A DNA stretch of 64,000 nt from Methylomicrobium agile (GCF_000733855.1 NZ_JPOJ01000001.1:992001-1056000), one strand, 5' to 3'. Counted from the stretch's first letter, positions 26,859 to 36,539 are shown. Numbers and translations: made by a program. The notes: generated from the sequence alone by a model not told the origin.

Positions 26859-29800
26859 TTATTTTCCGAAGCGCCCGTACCTCAGCAGCATCCCCGGCAA
26901 TAACAGCAAATTCAGCGCGGTCGAAGACACCAGCCCGCCGATGATGATCGCCGCCATCGGCCCCATGATTTCGCGGCCGGGATTGTCGTTGTCGAACGCG
27001 ATCGGAAACATCGCCAGCGCGGTGACCAGTGCAGTCATCAGGATCGACGGCAATCGTTCCTGGGCGCCCTGCACGGCCGTGTCGAAATTCCAGGCCTTTC
27101 GCTCGATCTCGATCAAATGCCGGTAATGCGAAAGCAGCATGATGCTGTTGCGCACGGTAATCCCGAACAGGGTCACGAAACCGACCAGCGAGCCGATCGA
27201 CAGCGTCGCGCCGGTAACCAGCACGGCCGCAATGCCGCCGATCAGTGCGAACGGCAGATTGCACAGGGTCAGCAGGACATGCCGGAGATTGCCGATCGCC
27301 AGATAGATGAAGATCAGCACGCCCATGCCGGCCAGCGCCGAATGCACGATCAAATCCGCGCGCGCCTTCGCCTGTTCGACTGCCGAGCCGGCGAACTCGA
27401 TATAGCTGTCGCCGGTTTCAGGCAGATCTTTCGCAATCCTGGCTTTCAGGTCGGCCATGAACGCATCCAGGTCCCTGTCCTGGACGTTGCAGGTGACCGT
27501 CTGCCGCCGTTGCGCGCCCTCGTGCAGAATATTGTACCGGGTCAGCCCATAGTGGATATCCGCGACCTGAGCCAGCATGATCAGCTTGCCGTCCAGGGTT
27601 CGGATCGGTAGTTCCGCGAGCGCTTCGGGCCGTTCGCGCAGTTTCGGCGACAGCGCCACCGCAATATTGAAAATCCGGTTGCCTTCGAGCTTGCGTCCGG
27701 TGATCTGCGTCTCGTAGGCAATCCTTAACGTATCCAGCACGGTCTTCGGCGTGACGCCCCAAAAGGTGAGCCGGTCGGGATTCATCTCAATCCGGATCTG
27801 CGGCGCACCGGGCGGCGAACGCACCTGCACGTCGGAGGCCCCTTCGATCTCCTGCAGCAAGGCGGCCAGTCGCCGGGCTTTCTCGTCCAGCGCGTTCAGG
27901 TCGTTGCCGTAGATGTTTACCGCGACCGGCGCGGTGTAGCCGGAAATTGTCTCGTCGATCCGCTCGGTCAGGAAGGTGTTCGCTTCGTACGAAATACCCG
28001 GAAAATCGTCCAGGACGCCGCGGATGCGTTCCAGCACTGCGCCCTGCCCGGAGCCGGACATCGGCTTCAGACGGACTTCATACTCGCTGTAATGGCTGCC
28101 GTAGGTATCGGCACCGCGCTCGGCGCGCCCTGCCCACTGCGACACCGATTCGACGCCCGGAATTTGCAGCATTTGCCGAGTCAGCTGCGTGCCGATCCGA
28201 ATCGACTCCTTCAGGGACGTGCCCGGCAGACTGCTGGTATGCACGATGAAATGGCCTTCGCGCAGTTCCGGCAGAAACTCGCTTTTCAGCGCCGTAAATG
28301 CCAGGAGCCCCGCCAGACAGATGCCCAGGCTGCCGCCGATCACGAGGTTGAAGCGGTGGTAAACCGCGTCGAGCAGCGCCCGATACCGGGGCTTCAGGCG
28401 TTTGATCAACGGAGGATCGTCCGCTGTATAGGTCGAACGGCCCAGCAGCAGATAACAGAGCGCCGGCGTCAGCGTCAGCGCGACCAGCAGCGAGACAAGA
28501 ATCGCCAAAATGTAGGCATAGCCGAGCGGCGCGAACAGACGGCCGGCCACCCCCGGCAGGGTCAACAGCGGCACGAACACCAGCGCCACGATGAAGCTCG
28601 CGTACACGACCGAGCCGCGTACTTCCAGCGAGGCGTTATAAACGATCTCCGACACAGGCATCGGCACAGGCGACAGGCGGTTTTCGCGCAGACGGCGGAA
28701 GATGTTTTCGGTGTCGATGATCGCGTCGTCGACGACTTCGCCGAGCACGATCGCGAGCCCGCCGAGCACCATGATATTCAGGCTCATGCCCGCTTCGAGC
28801 AGCACGATCACCGCACCGACCAGAGACACCGGAATCGCCAGCGCCGCAATGAAGGCGGTGCGGAGACTATACAGAAACAGGTACAAAATGAGCGCCACGA
28901 ACAGCCCGCCGATCAACAGATGGCCGGACAGATTCGACACCGAGCGTTCGATATAATCGGCAGGCCGGAACAGGTGCGGATAAAAAGTAATGCCTTGCTG
29001 TTCGAACAGGCGGTCGAATCCGGTCAACGCCTGTTCGACCTGGCGGGACACCGACAGCGTATTCGCGCCGTACTGCCCGATCACCATCATCACGATGCCG
29101 GCCTTGCCGCCGATCTGCGCCGCGCCGATCGGCGGCTCCGGCGCATAGGCGATCGCCGCCGCATCGCCGAGCGTGACGTTCATGCCCTTGTCGCGCTTGA
29201 CGATGATTTTCGCCAGCTGTTCGGGCGTGGCGGCACTTCCCGCCGTTTGCAGAGTGAAACGCTGGTTGTGGTTTTCGATGAAGCCGCCGCCCTGGATCAC
29301 CCCCGCCTGGGAAGCCGCCTGCGTGATGTCTTGGAGCGCCAGATTGAATTTGCGCAGCCGAACCGGGTCGACCTGAACCTGCAATTGCTTGACGTCGCCG
29401 CCGAACACATTCACGTCCGCGACGCCGGGCACCGCGAGCAGGCGCGGCACGATCGTCCAGTCGACCAGGCTGCGCAGCGCCATCAGGTCCTTGCTGTCCG
29501 ACGTCAGGCCCAGCGTCAGCACGGTCGCCGAGGAGGAGGACAAGGGCACCGCAACCGGAATCACGCCAGGCGGCAAGCGGGAAGGCAATTCGGCCAGACG
29601 TTCCCCGACCAGTTGCCGGTTGCGGTAGATATCGGTCTCTTCGGCGAAATTGACCGTCACGATCGACAGCCCCTGGATCGACTCGGAACGGACCGTTTCG
29701 AGTCCGATCAAGCCGCTGACCGCCATCTCGACCGGCTGCGTGACCAGGATTTCGACCTGCTCGGCCGACAGGCCCGGCGCTTCGGTTTGAATGATCACCC

Positions 29801-29936
29801 GCTTCGGCGAAAATTCGGGAAAGATGTCGAGCCCGGCGGTCGCGAAGCGGTAGCCGCCGTAGCCGAGTATCATCATGGCGATCGCAATCACGACGCCGTG
29901 GAAACGAATCGAAAAACGGACGAGCGCTGCCAGCAT
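26859..29936 (-). CDS. CusA/CzcA-type heavy-metal efflux RND pump
   Basis: A 1025-residue inner-membrane RND permease. Features include an N-terminal helix (about 10-30) and two large periplasmic loops. The fourth-helix motif GEVVDDAIIDTENIFRRL, with its charged residues, is specific to the HME (heavy-metal efflux) branch. TM4-6 and TM10-12 blocks are complete. No frameshift is seen. Normally such pumps are encoded with an adaptor (CusB) and an outer-membrane factor (CusC). Here only a DedA gene precedes it, 30 bases away and co-directional. Metal specificity cannot be read from the sequence with confidence. Confidence 0.93.
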   Translation of the reverse strand: MLAALVRFSIRFHGVVIAIAMMILGYGGYRFATAGLDIFPEFSPKRVIIQTEAPGLSAEQVEILVTQPVEMAVSGLIGLETVRSESIQGLSIVTVNFAEETDIYRNRQLVGERLAELPSRLPPGVIPVAVPLSSSSATVLTLGLTSDSKDLMALRSLVDWTIVPRLLAVPGVADVNVFGGDVKQLQVQVDPVRLRKFNLALQDITQAASQAGVIQGGGFIENHNQRFTLQTAGSAATPEQLAKIIVKRDKGMNVTLGDAAAIAYAPEPPIGAAQIGGKAGIVMMVIGQYGANTLSVSRQVEQALTGFDRLFEQQGITFYPHLFRPADYIERSVSNLSGHLLIGGLFVALILYLFLYSLRTAFIAALAIPVSLVGAVIVLLEAGMSLNIMVLGGLAIVLGEVVDDAIIDTENIFRRLRENRLSPVPMPVSEIVYNASLEVRGSVVYASFIVALVFVPLLTLPGVAGRLFAPLGYAYILAILVSLLVALTLTPALCYLLLGRSTYTADDPPLIKRLKPRYRALLDAVYHRFNLVIGGSLGICLAGLLAFTALKSEFLPELREGHFIVHTSSLPGTSLKESIRIGTQLTRQMLQIPGVESVSQWAGRAERGADTYGSHYSEYEVRLKPMSGSGQGAVLERIRGVLDDFPGISYEANTFLTERIDETISGYTAPVAVNIYGNDLNALDEKARRLAALLQEIEGASDVQVRSPPGAPQIRIEMNPDRLTFWGVTPKTVLDTLRIAYETQITGRKLEGNRIFNIAVALSPKLRERPEALAELPIRTLDGKLIMLAQVADIHYGLTRYNILHEGAQRRQTVTCNVQDRDLDAFMADLKARIAKDLPETGDSYIEFAGSAVEQAKARADLIVHSALAGMGVLIFIYLAIGNLRHVLLTLCNLPFALIGGIAAVLVTGATLSIGSLVGFVTLFGITVRNSIMLLSHYRHLIEIERKAWNFDTAVQGAQERLPSILMTALVTALAMFPIAFDNDNPGREIMGPMAAIIIGGLVSSTALNLLLLPGMLLRYGRFGK

Positions 29937-29966
29937 GCGTTATCCGCCCTGCCTAGACAATGGCCG

Positions 29967-30629
29967 TTAAACCGATGCGGTTTCTGAGGTTTTACTACGG
30001 AAATTCTTCCAGATCTGATGCACGATCGGCAGCAGCGAAATCGCCACGATGCTTAAAATCACCAGTTCGAAATTCTTCTGCACGATTTCCAGATTGCCGA
30101 ACTGGTAGCCCAGCATCGTCAGGCCGCCGACCCAGAGCATCGCGCCGCCGATGCAAAAGCCGAGATAACGCACATAGCACATGTTGCCTGCGCCGGCCAC
30201 GAAAGGCGCGACAGTCCGGACCAGCGGCACGAAGCGCGCAATGATCACGGTGCGGCCGCCGTATTGTTCGTAGTAGGCCTCGGTGCGCTCGATGTACTCG
30301 CGCTTGAAGAAACCGATTTTTTCCCTGGCCTTGATTTTTTGGCCGAGAAACCGGCCCACCACGTAATTCACATTGTCGCCGGTCAACGCGGCCGCGATCA
30401 ACAGCACGATCAGCACGTAAATGTCCAGTTGCCCGGTGCTGGCGGTCAGCGCGCCGGCCGCGAACAACAGCGAGTCGCCCGGCAGCCAGGGCATCACGAC
30501 CAGACCGGTTTCGCAGAACACGATCAGGAACAAAATCGTATAGGTCAGCACGCCGTATCGGGCGAAAATGTCGGCCAGATGCGCATTGATGTGCAAGAAG
30601 AAGTCGAGAACGTGGGTCAATATATCCAT
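29967..30629 (-). CDS. DedA family membrane protein
   Basis: A 220-residue protein with about five or six hydrophobic segments and the DedA/VTT-domain motifs. These are ETGLVVMPWLPGDSLLFAAG (40-59), GDNVNYVVGRFLGQK, and FVPLVRTVAPFVAGAGNM with the conserved arginine. Family members are linked to lipid flipping and membrane-potential maintenance, and some to colistin or alkaline tolerance. It is the first gene of a leftward pair with the CusA-type pump. That pairing may mean only co-transcription. Confidence 0.92.
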   Translation of the reverse strand: MDILTHVLDFFLHINAHLADIFARYGVLTYTILFLIVFCETGLVVMPWLPGDSLLFAAGALTASTGQLDIYVLIVLLIAAALTGDNVNYVVGRFLGQKIKAREKIGFFKREYIERTEAYYEQYGGRTVIIARFVPLVRTVAPFVAGAGNMCYVRYLGFCIGGAMLWVGGLTMLGYQFGNLEIVQKNFELVILSIVAISLLPIVHQIWKNFRSKTSETASV

Positions 30630-30746
30630 AAAAAAATCGAGTTATAAAAGCAATCGGATCAGGAGCCGAACGCTCGACTTCCAAGAAAAGCATATTGATG
30701 AAGCTGGGACACATTATATAGAATAACCGATCCATCCCCCGAATCC

Positions 30747-30998
30747 ATGAGACCGCCGCAAGCCATGTTAAAACAAGTCAAAGATTCACCCAAACTCGAA
30801 CAGTTCAAAGCCCGCCATCCGAACGCCAATGTGGTCGTCATCGTTTTCGCGATCGTGATGTTATGGCGAGGCGCGTGGGGATTGCTCGACACCTACCTGT
30901 TCCCCGGCTCGCCGACCTTGAGCTATCTGGTCTGCATCGGCCTCGGCGCCGCGATCCTGTATCTGGATAATTTCAGCATCGACAATCTGAAGCGGTAA
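30747..30998 (+). CDS. Small membrane protein (83 aa), unknown function
   Basis: Two predicted helices (about 28-48, VVVIVFAIVMLWRGAWGLLD, and 55-75, TLSYLVCIGLGAAILYLD) follow a charged 25-residue N-terminus. An internal Met (codon 7, MLKQVKDSP) is an alternative start. I do not recognise a named family. It is divergent from dedA and stands alone. Confidence 0.6.
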   Translation: MRPPQAMLKQVKDSPKLEQFKARHPNANVVVIVFAIVMLWRGAWGLLDTYLFPGSPTLSYLVCIGLGAAILYLDNFSIDNLKR

Positions 30999-31014
30999 GA
31001 CCCGTTCCAGAGTG

Positions 31015-31100
31015 CCGTAGCCTCGATGCAGTGCAACGAAGCCGAGGGGGGAACCTAAATCGGAGACGGCATTCCTCGATTTCGCTGCGCTTCATCGAGG
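31015..31100. repeat. REP-like palindromic sequence
   Basis: Hairpin CCTCGAT (31074-31080) / ATCGAGG (31094-31100) with a TTCGCTGCGCTTC loop. A related GTAGCCTCGATGCAGTGCAACG stretch begins at 31018 in split form. Sequences of this design recur as intergenic repeats in many proteobacteria; I see only this copy in the window. Confidence 0.5.
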
Positions 31101-31113
31101 CGGCGCCCATCGA

Positions 31114-31725
31114 TTACGTCCTCATCAACCCGTCCAGCGTCAACCCGCAGCTCGGCGCGAACGCCTGCATGAAAAACACCACTTCCGGCTGCCGGTAGCC
31201 GGCTATCGTTTCGGCCAGTTCCTGCGCGGCGGTTTCGAATTCGGTATTGCCAGCCTTCATCTCCGCCTGGCATTTCAGATAAGCGGAGATCTTGTCCGCC
31301 GCCTTGATGATCCGGACATGCTCTTCGGGCATCGCGTCATGCAGGATCAGCGTCTCGAAATCGGCCTGCAGCTCGGACGGCAAGAGTTTCAAGAGTTCCT
31401 TCTCGGCCTGCTTTTCAATCTGCTTGTAGGCGACGTTGATCGCTTCGGAATGGTATTTGATCGGCGTCGGCAGGTCGCCGGTGATCACCTCGGTAATGTC
31501 GTGATAGAGCGCCGCGGCCGCGACCGCGTTCGCGTCGAGATTGCCGCCGTAGTAGCGGTTCTTGATCAACGCCAGCGTATGCGCGATCACCGCCACTTCC
31601 CAGCTGTGTTCCATCACGTTTTCGTCGTGCGCGTTGCGCTTCAGCCCCCAGCGCTTGATCCACCGAAGCCGCGACAGATAGGCGTAGAAAGGGGTCGAAA
31701 CCGAGATTTTTGCCGCATCAACCAT
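31114..31725 (-). CDS. yfbR: 5'-deoxynucleotidase, YfbR-type HD-domain phosphohydrolase
   Basis: A 203-residue HD-domain protein. Metal-binding residues are seen in VMEHSWEVAVIAH (His) and ALYHDITEVITGDLPTPIKYH (His-Asp pair followed by the Glu, Asp and LPTPIKY segment typical of YfbR). The distal Asp is in KAADKISAY. It removes the 5' phosphate from deoxyribonucleoside monophosphates. Its ATG overlaps by one base the stop codon of the upstream small lipoprotein gene, so the two are coupled. Confidence 0.93.
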   Translation of the reverse strand: MVDAAKISVSTPFYAYLSRLRWIKRWGLKRNAHDENVMEHSWEVAVIAHTLALIKNRYYGGNLDANAVAAAALYHDITEVITGDLPTPIKYHSEAINVAYKQIEKQAEKELLKLLPSELQADFETLILHDAMPEEHVRIIKAADKISAYLKCQAEMKAGNTEFETAAQELAETIAGYRQPEVVFFMQAFAPSCGLTLDGLMRT

Positions 31726-31958
31726 CAGAATTCTTCCACAAAGGTGTTGTCCAGCGGCGTCTGCACGTAATGCCTGTGTTCCTCCCAGAAATAATAGTAA
31801 CCCTTGTCGGTCGAAGTCGCCTTGTCGTTTCTGACGATCCGGGTCTTTTCGGTGTTGCCGCCCCTATATTCGACCACCTTGCGCGACATCCGGTTAAACC
31901 AGTCCTGCGAACATCCCGTCAACAGGGCGAACGGGACAAAGGAAATCAATTTTTTCAT
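31725..31958 (-). CDS. Small lipoprotein (77 aa)
   Basis: Starts MKKLISFVPFALLTGC, a lipoprotein signal with the lipobox ALLTGC, giving a mature protein of about 62 residues. The mature part is rich in Tyr, Arg and Asp (GYYYFWEEHRHYV) and matches no family I know. The ATG at 31958 is chosen because the signal peptide begins there; an in-frame upstream extension to 32036 overlaps the rbgA start region and is unlikely. It is coupled to yfbR. Confidence 0.75.
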   Translation of the reverse strand: MKKLISFVPFALLTGCSQDWFNRMSRKVVEYRGGNTEKTRIVRNDKATSTDKGYYYFWEEHRHYVQTPLDNTFVEEF

Positions 31959-32034
31959 GAGGTCTTCGATCAATTTGGCGTGACGATGGGAATTTTGATG
32001 GTTAAATATAGCATTTTGCCCTTCCCGACACATC

Positions 32035-32955
32035 ATGCAGATTCAGTGGTATCCCGGCCATATGCACAAGGCCGGCAAGGAAATAAAGGAAATCCTGCCG
32101 AAAACCGACATCGTGATCGAGGTGCTCGACGCGCGCATTCCGTTCAGCAGCGCCAATCCGCTGCTCGCTTCGCTGCGCGGCGACAAGCCTTGCCTGAAAG
32201 TACTGAGCAAGAGCGATCTGGCCGACCCGGAACTGACCGCCGTCTGGCAGGATTACCTGGAACGGGAGCAAGGCGTCAAAACGCTCGCCCTGACCAGCCG
32301 CGAACCCGAAAAGATACGCAAAATTCCGGCGCTTTGCCGGAACATGCTGGCCGGGCAGATGCAGAACGACCGGATCGTGCACGCGCTGATCATGGGCATC
32401 CCGAACGTCGGCAAATCGACCCTGATCAACATCCTGGCCGGCCGCACGGTCGCCAAGACCGGCAACGAGCCGGCCGTGACCAAGACCCAGCAGCGCATCG
32501 CCATCGGCAGCAACGTCGTGCTGCTCGACACTCCCGGCATGCTCTGGCCGAACATCGAAAACAGGCACAGCGGCCTCCGGCTCGCCGCCACCGGCGCGAT
32601 CAAGGACACCGCGCTGCATCATGAGGCGGTCGCCGCCTTCGTGGCCGGCTACCTGAACCGACAGTATCCCGACTACCTGCGCGAGCGTTTCCGGCTGGAG
32701 CGGATTCCGGAATCCGACGAAGCGGTGCTGGAAGCGATCAGCCGCAAACGCGGCTGCTTGCGCGCCGGCGGGCAGATGGATCTGGACAAGGCGGCCAAAA
32801 TCCTGCTTGCAGAATTCCGCGCCGGTACAGTGGGACGAGTTACCCTCGAAACGCCGCCGATGATGGAACAGGAACTGGCCGAAGTGACTGTGATCCGGGA
32901 GCAAAAGGCGAAGAAGAAGCGTTTGCGCAAGCTGAATAAATTATCTCATGAATAA
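32035..32955 (+). CDS. rbgA: Ribosome biogenesis GTPase YlqF/RbgA
   Basis: A 306-residue circularly permuted GTPase. The G4 motif (LSKSDL, about 58-63) comes before G1 (GIPNVGKSTLIN, about 121-132) and G3 (LDTPGML). The N-terminus MQIQWYPGHMHKAGKEI is diagnostic. The C-terminal helical domain binds the ribosome. Known role in the family: late maturation of the 50S subunit. Length is normal; the C-terminus is lysine-rich. The gene is single and divergent from the lipoprotein-yfbR unit. Confidence 0.95.
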   Translation: MQIQWYPGHMHKAGKEIKEILPKTDIVIEVLDARIPFSSANPLLASLRGDKPCLKVLSKSDLADPELTAVWQDYLEREQGVKTLALTSREPEKIRKIPALCRNMLAGQMQNDRIVHALIMGIPNVGKSTLINILAGRTVAKTGNEPAVTKTQQRIAIGSNVVLLDTPGMLWPNIENRHSGLRLAATGAIKDTALHHEAVAAFVAGYLNRQYPDYLRERFRLERIPESDEAVLEAISRKRGCLRAGGQMDLDKAAKILLAEFRAGTVGRVTLETPPMMEQELAEVTVIREQKAKKKRLRKLNKLSHE

Positions 32956-33117
32956 TTAAACACCCATTCTTTAACCTGCAACATACTACGCGGACTGCCA
33001 GTCATGGCGAATCCGCCTGCGGATGTTACGGGATGATCGAGCCACCCTTCAAGGTCGATGGCCGGCTCCGGCGCGGCAATACCGCCAACCGTATTGCCGG
33101 CTCGATCTTGCGCCCGT

Positions 33118-33609
33118 TCAAACCGGCGGCAGCAAACCTTCTATGGCAGCGGCCAGTTGCTCGGGTTTGGTCGCAGAACCGTAACGCCCCACGACGTCTC
33201 CTTGCCGGTTCACCAGAAACTTTGTGAAATTCCATTTGATCGCGGTCGAGCCGAGAATGCCCTTCGCCTGCGCCTTGAGATACCTGAACAGCGGATCGGC
33301 CTGTTCGCCGTTGACCTCGATTTTCGAAAACATCGGGAAACTGACCCCATAATTGACGGTGCAGAACGACCGGATATCTTCCGCATTGCCCGGCTCCTGT
33401 GCGCCGAACTGGTTGCAGGGAAATCCCAATACCGCCAGTCCCCGGTCGCGGTAGCGCCGGTACAGCTCCTCCAGCCCCTGGTATTGCGGCGTAAAGCCGC
33501 AGCGGCTGGCCGTATTGACGATCAGCAGCACCTTGCCGCGGTATTGATCGAGAGAGGCCTCGGTGCCGTTCAGAGAAGTTACCTTAAAATCATAAATGGA
33601 AGTTGTCAT
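33118..33609 (-). CDS. Glutathione peroxidase (thiol type)
   Basis: A 163-residue thioredoxin-fold peroxidase. The catalytic Cys is in NTASRCGFTPQY (a cysteine codon, not UGA/selenocysteine). The Gln is in GFPCNQFGAQEPG, and the Trp and Asn are in KWNFTKFLV. The second Cys in CNQ fits a thioredoxin-dependent two-cysteine mechanism. The ATG at 33609 has a strong AAGGAG ribosome binding site. It detoxifies peroxides in the cytoplasm. The gene is monocistronic and convergent with rbgA. Confidence 0.93.
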   Translation of the reverse strand: MTTSIYDFKVTSLNGTEASLDQYRGKVLLIVNTASRCGFTPQYQGLEELYRRYRDRGLAVLGFPCNQFGAQEPGNAEDIRSFCTVNYGVSFPMFSKIEVNGEQADPLFRYLKAQAKGILGSTAIKWNFTKFLVNRQGDVVGRYGSATKPEQLAAAIEGLLPPV

Positions 33610-34387
33610 CGTTTTTCTCCTTAAAATTGTGAACACACATCAAGAAATCGGACTGTCGTACCGGCGCGCGCCGTTTTTGCGGCTTGCCGCTCCGGGCGGC
33701 TCTTGCCGGGTCTTTCTCGGACCCAAAATGACGGAAAGCGATTCGGAATATCGCGGGCATCCCCTATTTGCCCCAGAGATTTCTTTTGAAAACAAGCTGT
33801 CGACCATCTCGCCGAATCCTGAATCAATTATGGCGCCGAAATCTTCCCCGCCGCTTACTGAAATGATAAGCGCCTGAATTTTCTCTATTTCAAAAATAAC
33901 ATTCGATTCTTCGATATTAAATGTAAATAAATTTCGCTTGTCAAATATAATACTTAGATTACCATTATCCATCATGTACTTGAATAATTCTTTGTTCGTT
34001 GCGGATCGTTTCGCAATAGCTGGATCATATTAATCGGAGATTCATTTTAAACAGCTTAAATAAAGAAGCCCCTAAATCATGGTTACAGAGTAAATATGCA
34101 ATGAATTGGAAACTTTTTAATGAGAAAAAACTCATAACAAAATTTAAAATCTTTGTTATGGCACTTCTAATTATTATTTATTCCTATTTTGATATTCGAT
34201 TGCTTCGTAAATCCCCTAGCAATTCCAAAACGAAGCGTTAATAAATAAAAAATGCTACCAGATAACCGTTTCGAGACAGCTGGATTACGGTAATCGTGAT
34301 GGTTTTTAAAAGAATGGCTTGGGTTAAAGATTTTACTGGAGAAAAAACTCAGAAATTGCTGAATCATGGCTAGCGAGGCAAGCTCCA
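33610..34387. other. AT-rich gene-poor stretch
   Basis: About 780 bases, clearly more AT-rich than the surroundings from about 33880 on. A 111-codon minus-strand frame (33640-33975) has an unusual composition and no ribosome binding site, and I do not count it as a gene. No RNA gene is recognised. The low GC continues through the next small gene, suggesting acquired DNA. Confidence 0.4.
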
Positions 34388-34825
34388 ATGAATCGGAATG
34401 TCTTCAATGAAAATAAATTTTCAACAACACATAAAGCTATTGCGTGGATAATCCTGGTAATTATAGTTTATGGCCAAATAGATACGATTATACATTTGTC
34501 GCTTGAGCTTCTTCATATTTTATTTGAAATACTGGAGTCGACTCTGGATCACTTAGTAGAACATATTTTTCATACCGATGCCCGTACTACACAGATAATC
34601 AGTTTTTACCTCATACTGATTATTGCGGGACTTGCCTCCTATATACTGATTACCTTGATACCGACAGGGTATTACTTTATTAAATATAGGATTTGCAATA
34701 GTTATCATCGCAGGTGCGAGAAGATTTCTGGCTTGTGGCAGGCGACAAGCACGGTCAACAAAGTCATAGGGTGGGCGGTTTTAGCTGTATTTTCCGGCAT
34801 GTTGGTATTAGGGGTATTAAGTTAA
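34388..34825 (+). CDS. Membrane protein with three helices (145 aa), unknown function
   Basis: Three hydrophobic segments are visible: about 17-35 (AIAWIILVIIVYGQI), 74-96 (IISFYLILIIAGLASYILITL) and 123-143 (KVIGWAVLAVFSGMLVLGVL). A histidine-rich amphipathic stretch (LDHLVEHIFHTDARTTQ) lies before the second helix, and the linkers are basic. I do not recognise a named family. The gene is AT-rich compared with its neighbours and precedes the efflux operon in the same direction, but 118 bases separate them. Confidence 0.6.
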   Translation: MNRNVFNENKFSTTHKAIAWIILVIIVYGQIDTIIHLSLELLHILFEILESTLDHLVEHIFHTDARTTQIISFYLILIIAGLASYILITLIPTGYYFIKYRICNSYHRRCEKISGLWQATSTVNKVIGWAVLAVFSGMLVLGVLS

Positions 34826-34943
34826 GCATAGATAAAATCAGAGAATCAACGAATAAAAATATATCTGAAAAACGGCGAACTACCCATAGAAGGTATTGCA
34901 AAAAATACATCGCCTAGTGTGTTCACCCACTGATTCGATATTC

Positions 34944-36539
34944 ATGGCTATAATTTTTGATGAGCGATTACACGGCTGGCGCTTCGTTCTGTTTAATGCC
35001 ATGCTGGCTTTTGGGCACATGGCGGTATTGTTCAATGCGGGTTCTTATATTGCGTTGATGCCTCATGTCGCCGGTGATCTGGGTGGAGTAAAACCCAGTT
35101 TCGGAACTTGGGCCCAAACCGATTTCATGATTGCCATCGCACTGGGTTTCCCGTTAAGCCGCTGGCTTTCAGGAAAATACGGTACTTGCTCTGTGTGGGT
35201 CACGGCGTTCGTCGTCTACGCGTTGGCGTCTTCTCTGTGCGCGATCAGCGAAACCCTGTGGCTATTCCTTCCTGCGCGCATTTTGCTTGGTTTGGTGGGG
35301 GGACTCACGCTCCCGGTTGGCCAGTCCCTGCTGCTCGAAGAATATCCGGATCACCTGAAGCTGCTGGGCCTGGGGGTATGGGGGCTAGTCAGCATGATGC
35401 CATTCACGATCAGTTTTTCAGTCGGCGGCATTATTGCCGACGAGTTTGGCTGGCGTTCCTTATTTTATTTAAATATTCCCGTCGCCCTCATTGTTGCCGC
35501 AATCACCGGCGCATTGCTTGCCGGCAGAGAATTCGAACGCAGTTACATCCGTTTCGATGCTATCGGTTTTGTGCTTTTAGCCATCGTTTTGGGCGGCATT
35601 CAGACCATTTTGAATCAGGGAAACGATTTTGACTGGCTGGACTCCACTTTTTTGAGCGTACTACTGACCTTGGTCATCGCCGCTTTAATTCTTTTTGTTG
35701 TCTGGGAACTTGGCGAGCGCCATCCGGTGCTGGAAATACGTCTTTTCGGCCATTGCAATTTCACTATCGGCGTGCTCGCTTCGACCGTCGGATTTCTGTT
35801 GATTCAGGGAATCCTTTCGCTGTTTATTGTTCAACTGCAAGTCTTGCTGGGCTATTCCTCATTTTTAGCCAGCATGGTTTTTCTGCCTATGCTCCTGCTG
35901 GCCGTGCCTGTCGCCATTGCGATGCATGTGGTAACCCTGGAATGGGATGCACGCTTGCTGGTCTGTCTCAATTTTCTGAGCTTTGCAGGCGTTTGGTACT
36001 GGCTCGGATTATTCGACGATCCGGGTTCGTTCGATCAAATTTTTTGGCCGATGCTGCTGCTCGGATTTTGTCTGGGTTCGTTTTTTGTGCCGTTGACCCG
36101 TTTAACCGTACACGGCTTGTCGGGTCGACAAGAACGGCGGGCCGCCGAAGAAACCGGCCTGCTGCGTATCGCGGCGGGGGCATTCGGCATTACTTTGCAA
36201 GGCGTTTTATTTTTTCGCAGAACACCGTTCCATCAACTGCATCTGGCGGATAATTTTGGCGGAAGACGCTTCGCCTCGCTAAACCTGCTGCAAGAATTTT
36301 CGCTTCGGTTGAAAACCGCCGGCGTCGCGCCGGAGGCCATCAATAATGAATTCGTGCTGTTCATCAGGAAGCAAGCGGCCATCCTGGCCATGAACGATAC
36401 TTTTTTACTGGCCAGTTATTTATTTGCCGGGCTTGCCGGGCTGATCTGGCTCGCGTCCCCCGTGTACCCTTCTCCACATCCTGGCAGACGCCAAGAGATA
36501 GAAGATATTCAAGCGGAACAATTGATGGAGGAACCATGA
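34944..36539 (+). CDS. MFS drug transporter, DHA2/EmrB-like
   Basis: A 531-residue inner-membrane protein with about 14 helices. DHA2-type features include the early loop SRWLSGKYGTCSVW (motif A region), LPARILLGLVGGLTLPVGQSLL with the motif C/antiporter-type glycine pattern, and the GWRSLFYLNIPVAL segment. Unlike most EmrB proteins it has a short 8-residue N-terminus before the first helix. The ATG at 34944 is preferred; its ribosome binding site is weak. It overlaps the next gene by four bases (ATGA) and forms an operon with an outer-membrane factor and a HlyD adaptor, making a full tripartite exporter. Confidence 0.9.
   Translation: MAIIFDERLHGWRFVLFNAMLAFGHMAVLFNAGSYIALMPHVAGDLGGVKPSFGTWAQTDFMIAIALGFPLSRWLSGKYGTCSVWVTAFVVYALASSLCAISETLWLFLPARILLGLVGGLTLPVGQSLLLEEYPDHLKLLGLGVWGLVSMMPFTISFSVGGIIADEFGWRSLFYLNIPVALIVAAITGALLAGREFERSYIRFDAIGFVLLAIVLGGIQTILNQGNDFDWLDSTFLSVLLTLVIAALILFVVWELGERHPVLEIRLFGHCNFTIGVLASTVGFLLIQGILSLFIVQLQVLLGYSSFLASMVFLPMLLLAVPVAIAMHVVTLEWDARLLVCLNFLSFAGVWYWLGLFDDPGSFDQIFWPMLLLGFCLGSFFVPLTRLTVHGLSGRQERRAAEETGLLRIAAGAFGITLQGVLFFRRTPFHQLHLADNFGGRRFASLNLLQEFSLRLKTAGVAPEAINNEFVLFIRKQAAILAMNDTFLLASYLFAGLAGLIWLASPVYPSPHPGRRQEIEDIQAEQLMEEP

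Noticed and set aside
28092-29987. Long open frame (over 600 codons) on the plus strand
   Set aside because: It is antisense to the CusA-type pump, has the Arg/Gln/His-rich composition of a high-GC shadow frame and no family resemblance.
33640-33975. 111-codon minus-strand frame near the glutathione peroxidase gene
   Set aside because: No ribosome binding site, sharp change in composition halfway, and no family resemblance.
34167-34388. 73-codon minus-strand frame in the AT-rich stretch
   Set aside because: Low-complexity sequence without a ribosome binding site; likely chance in AT-rich DNA.
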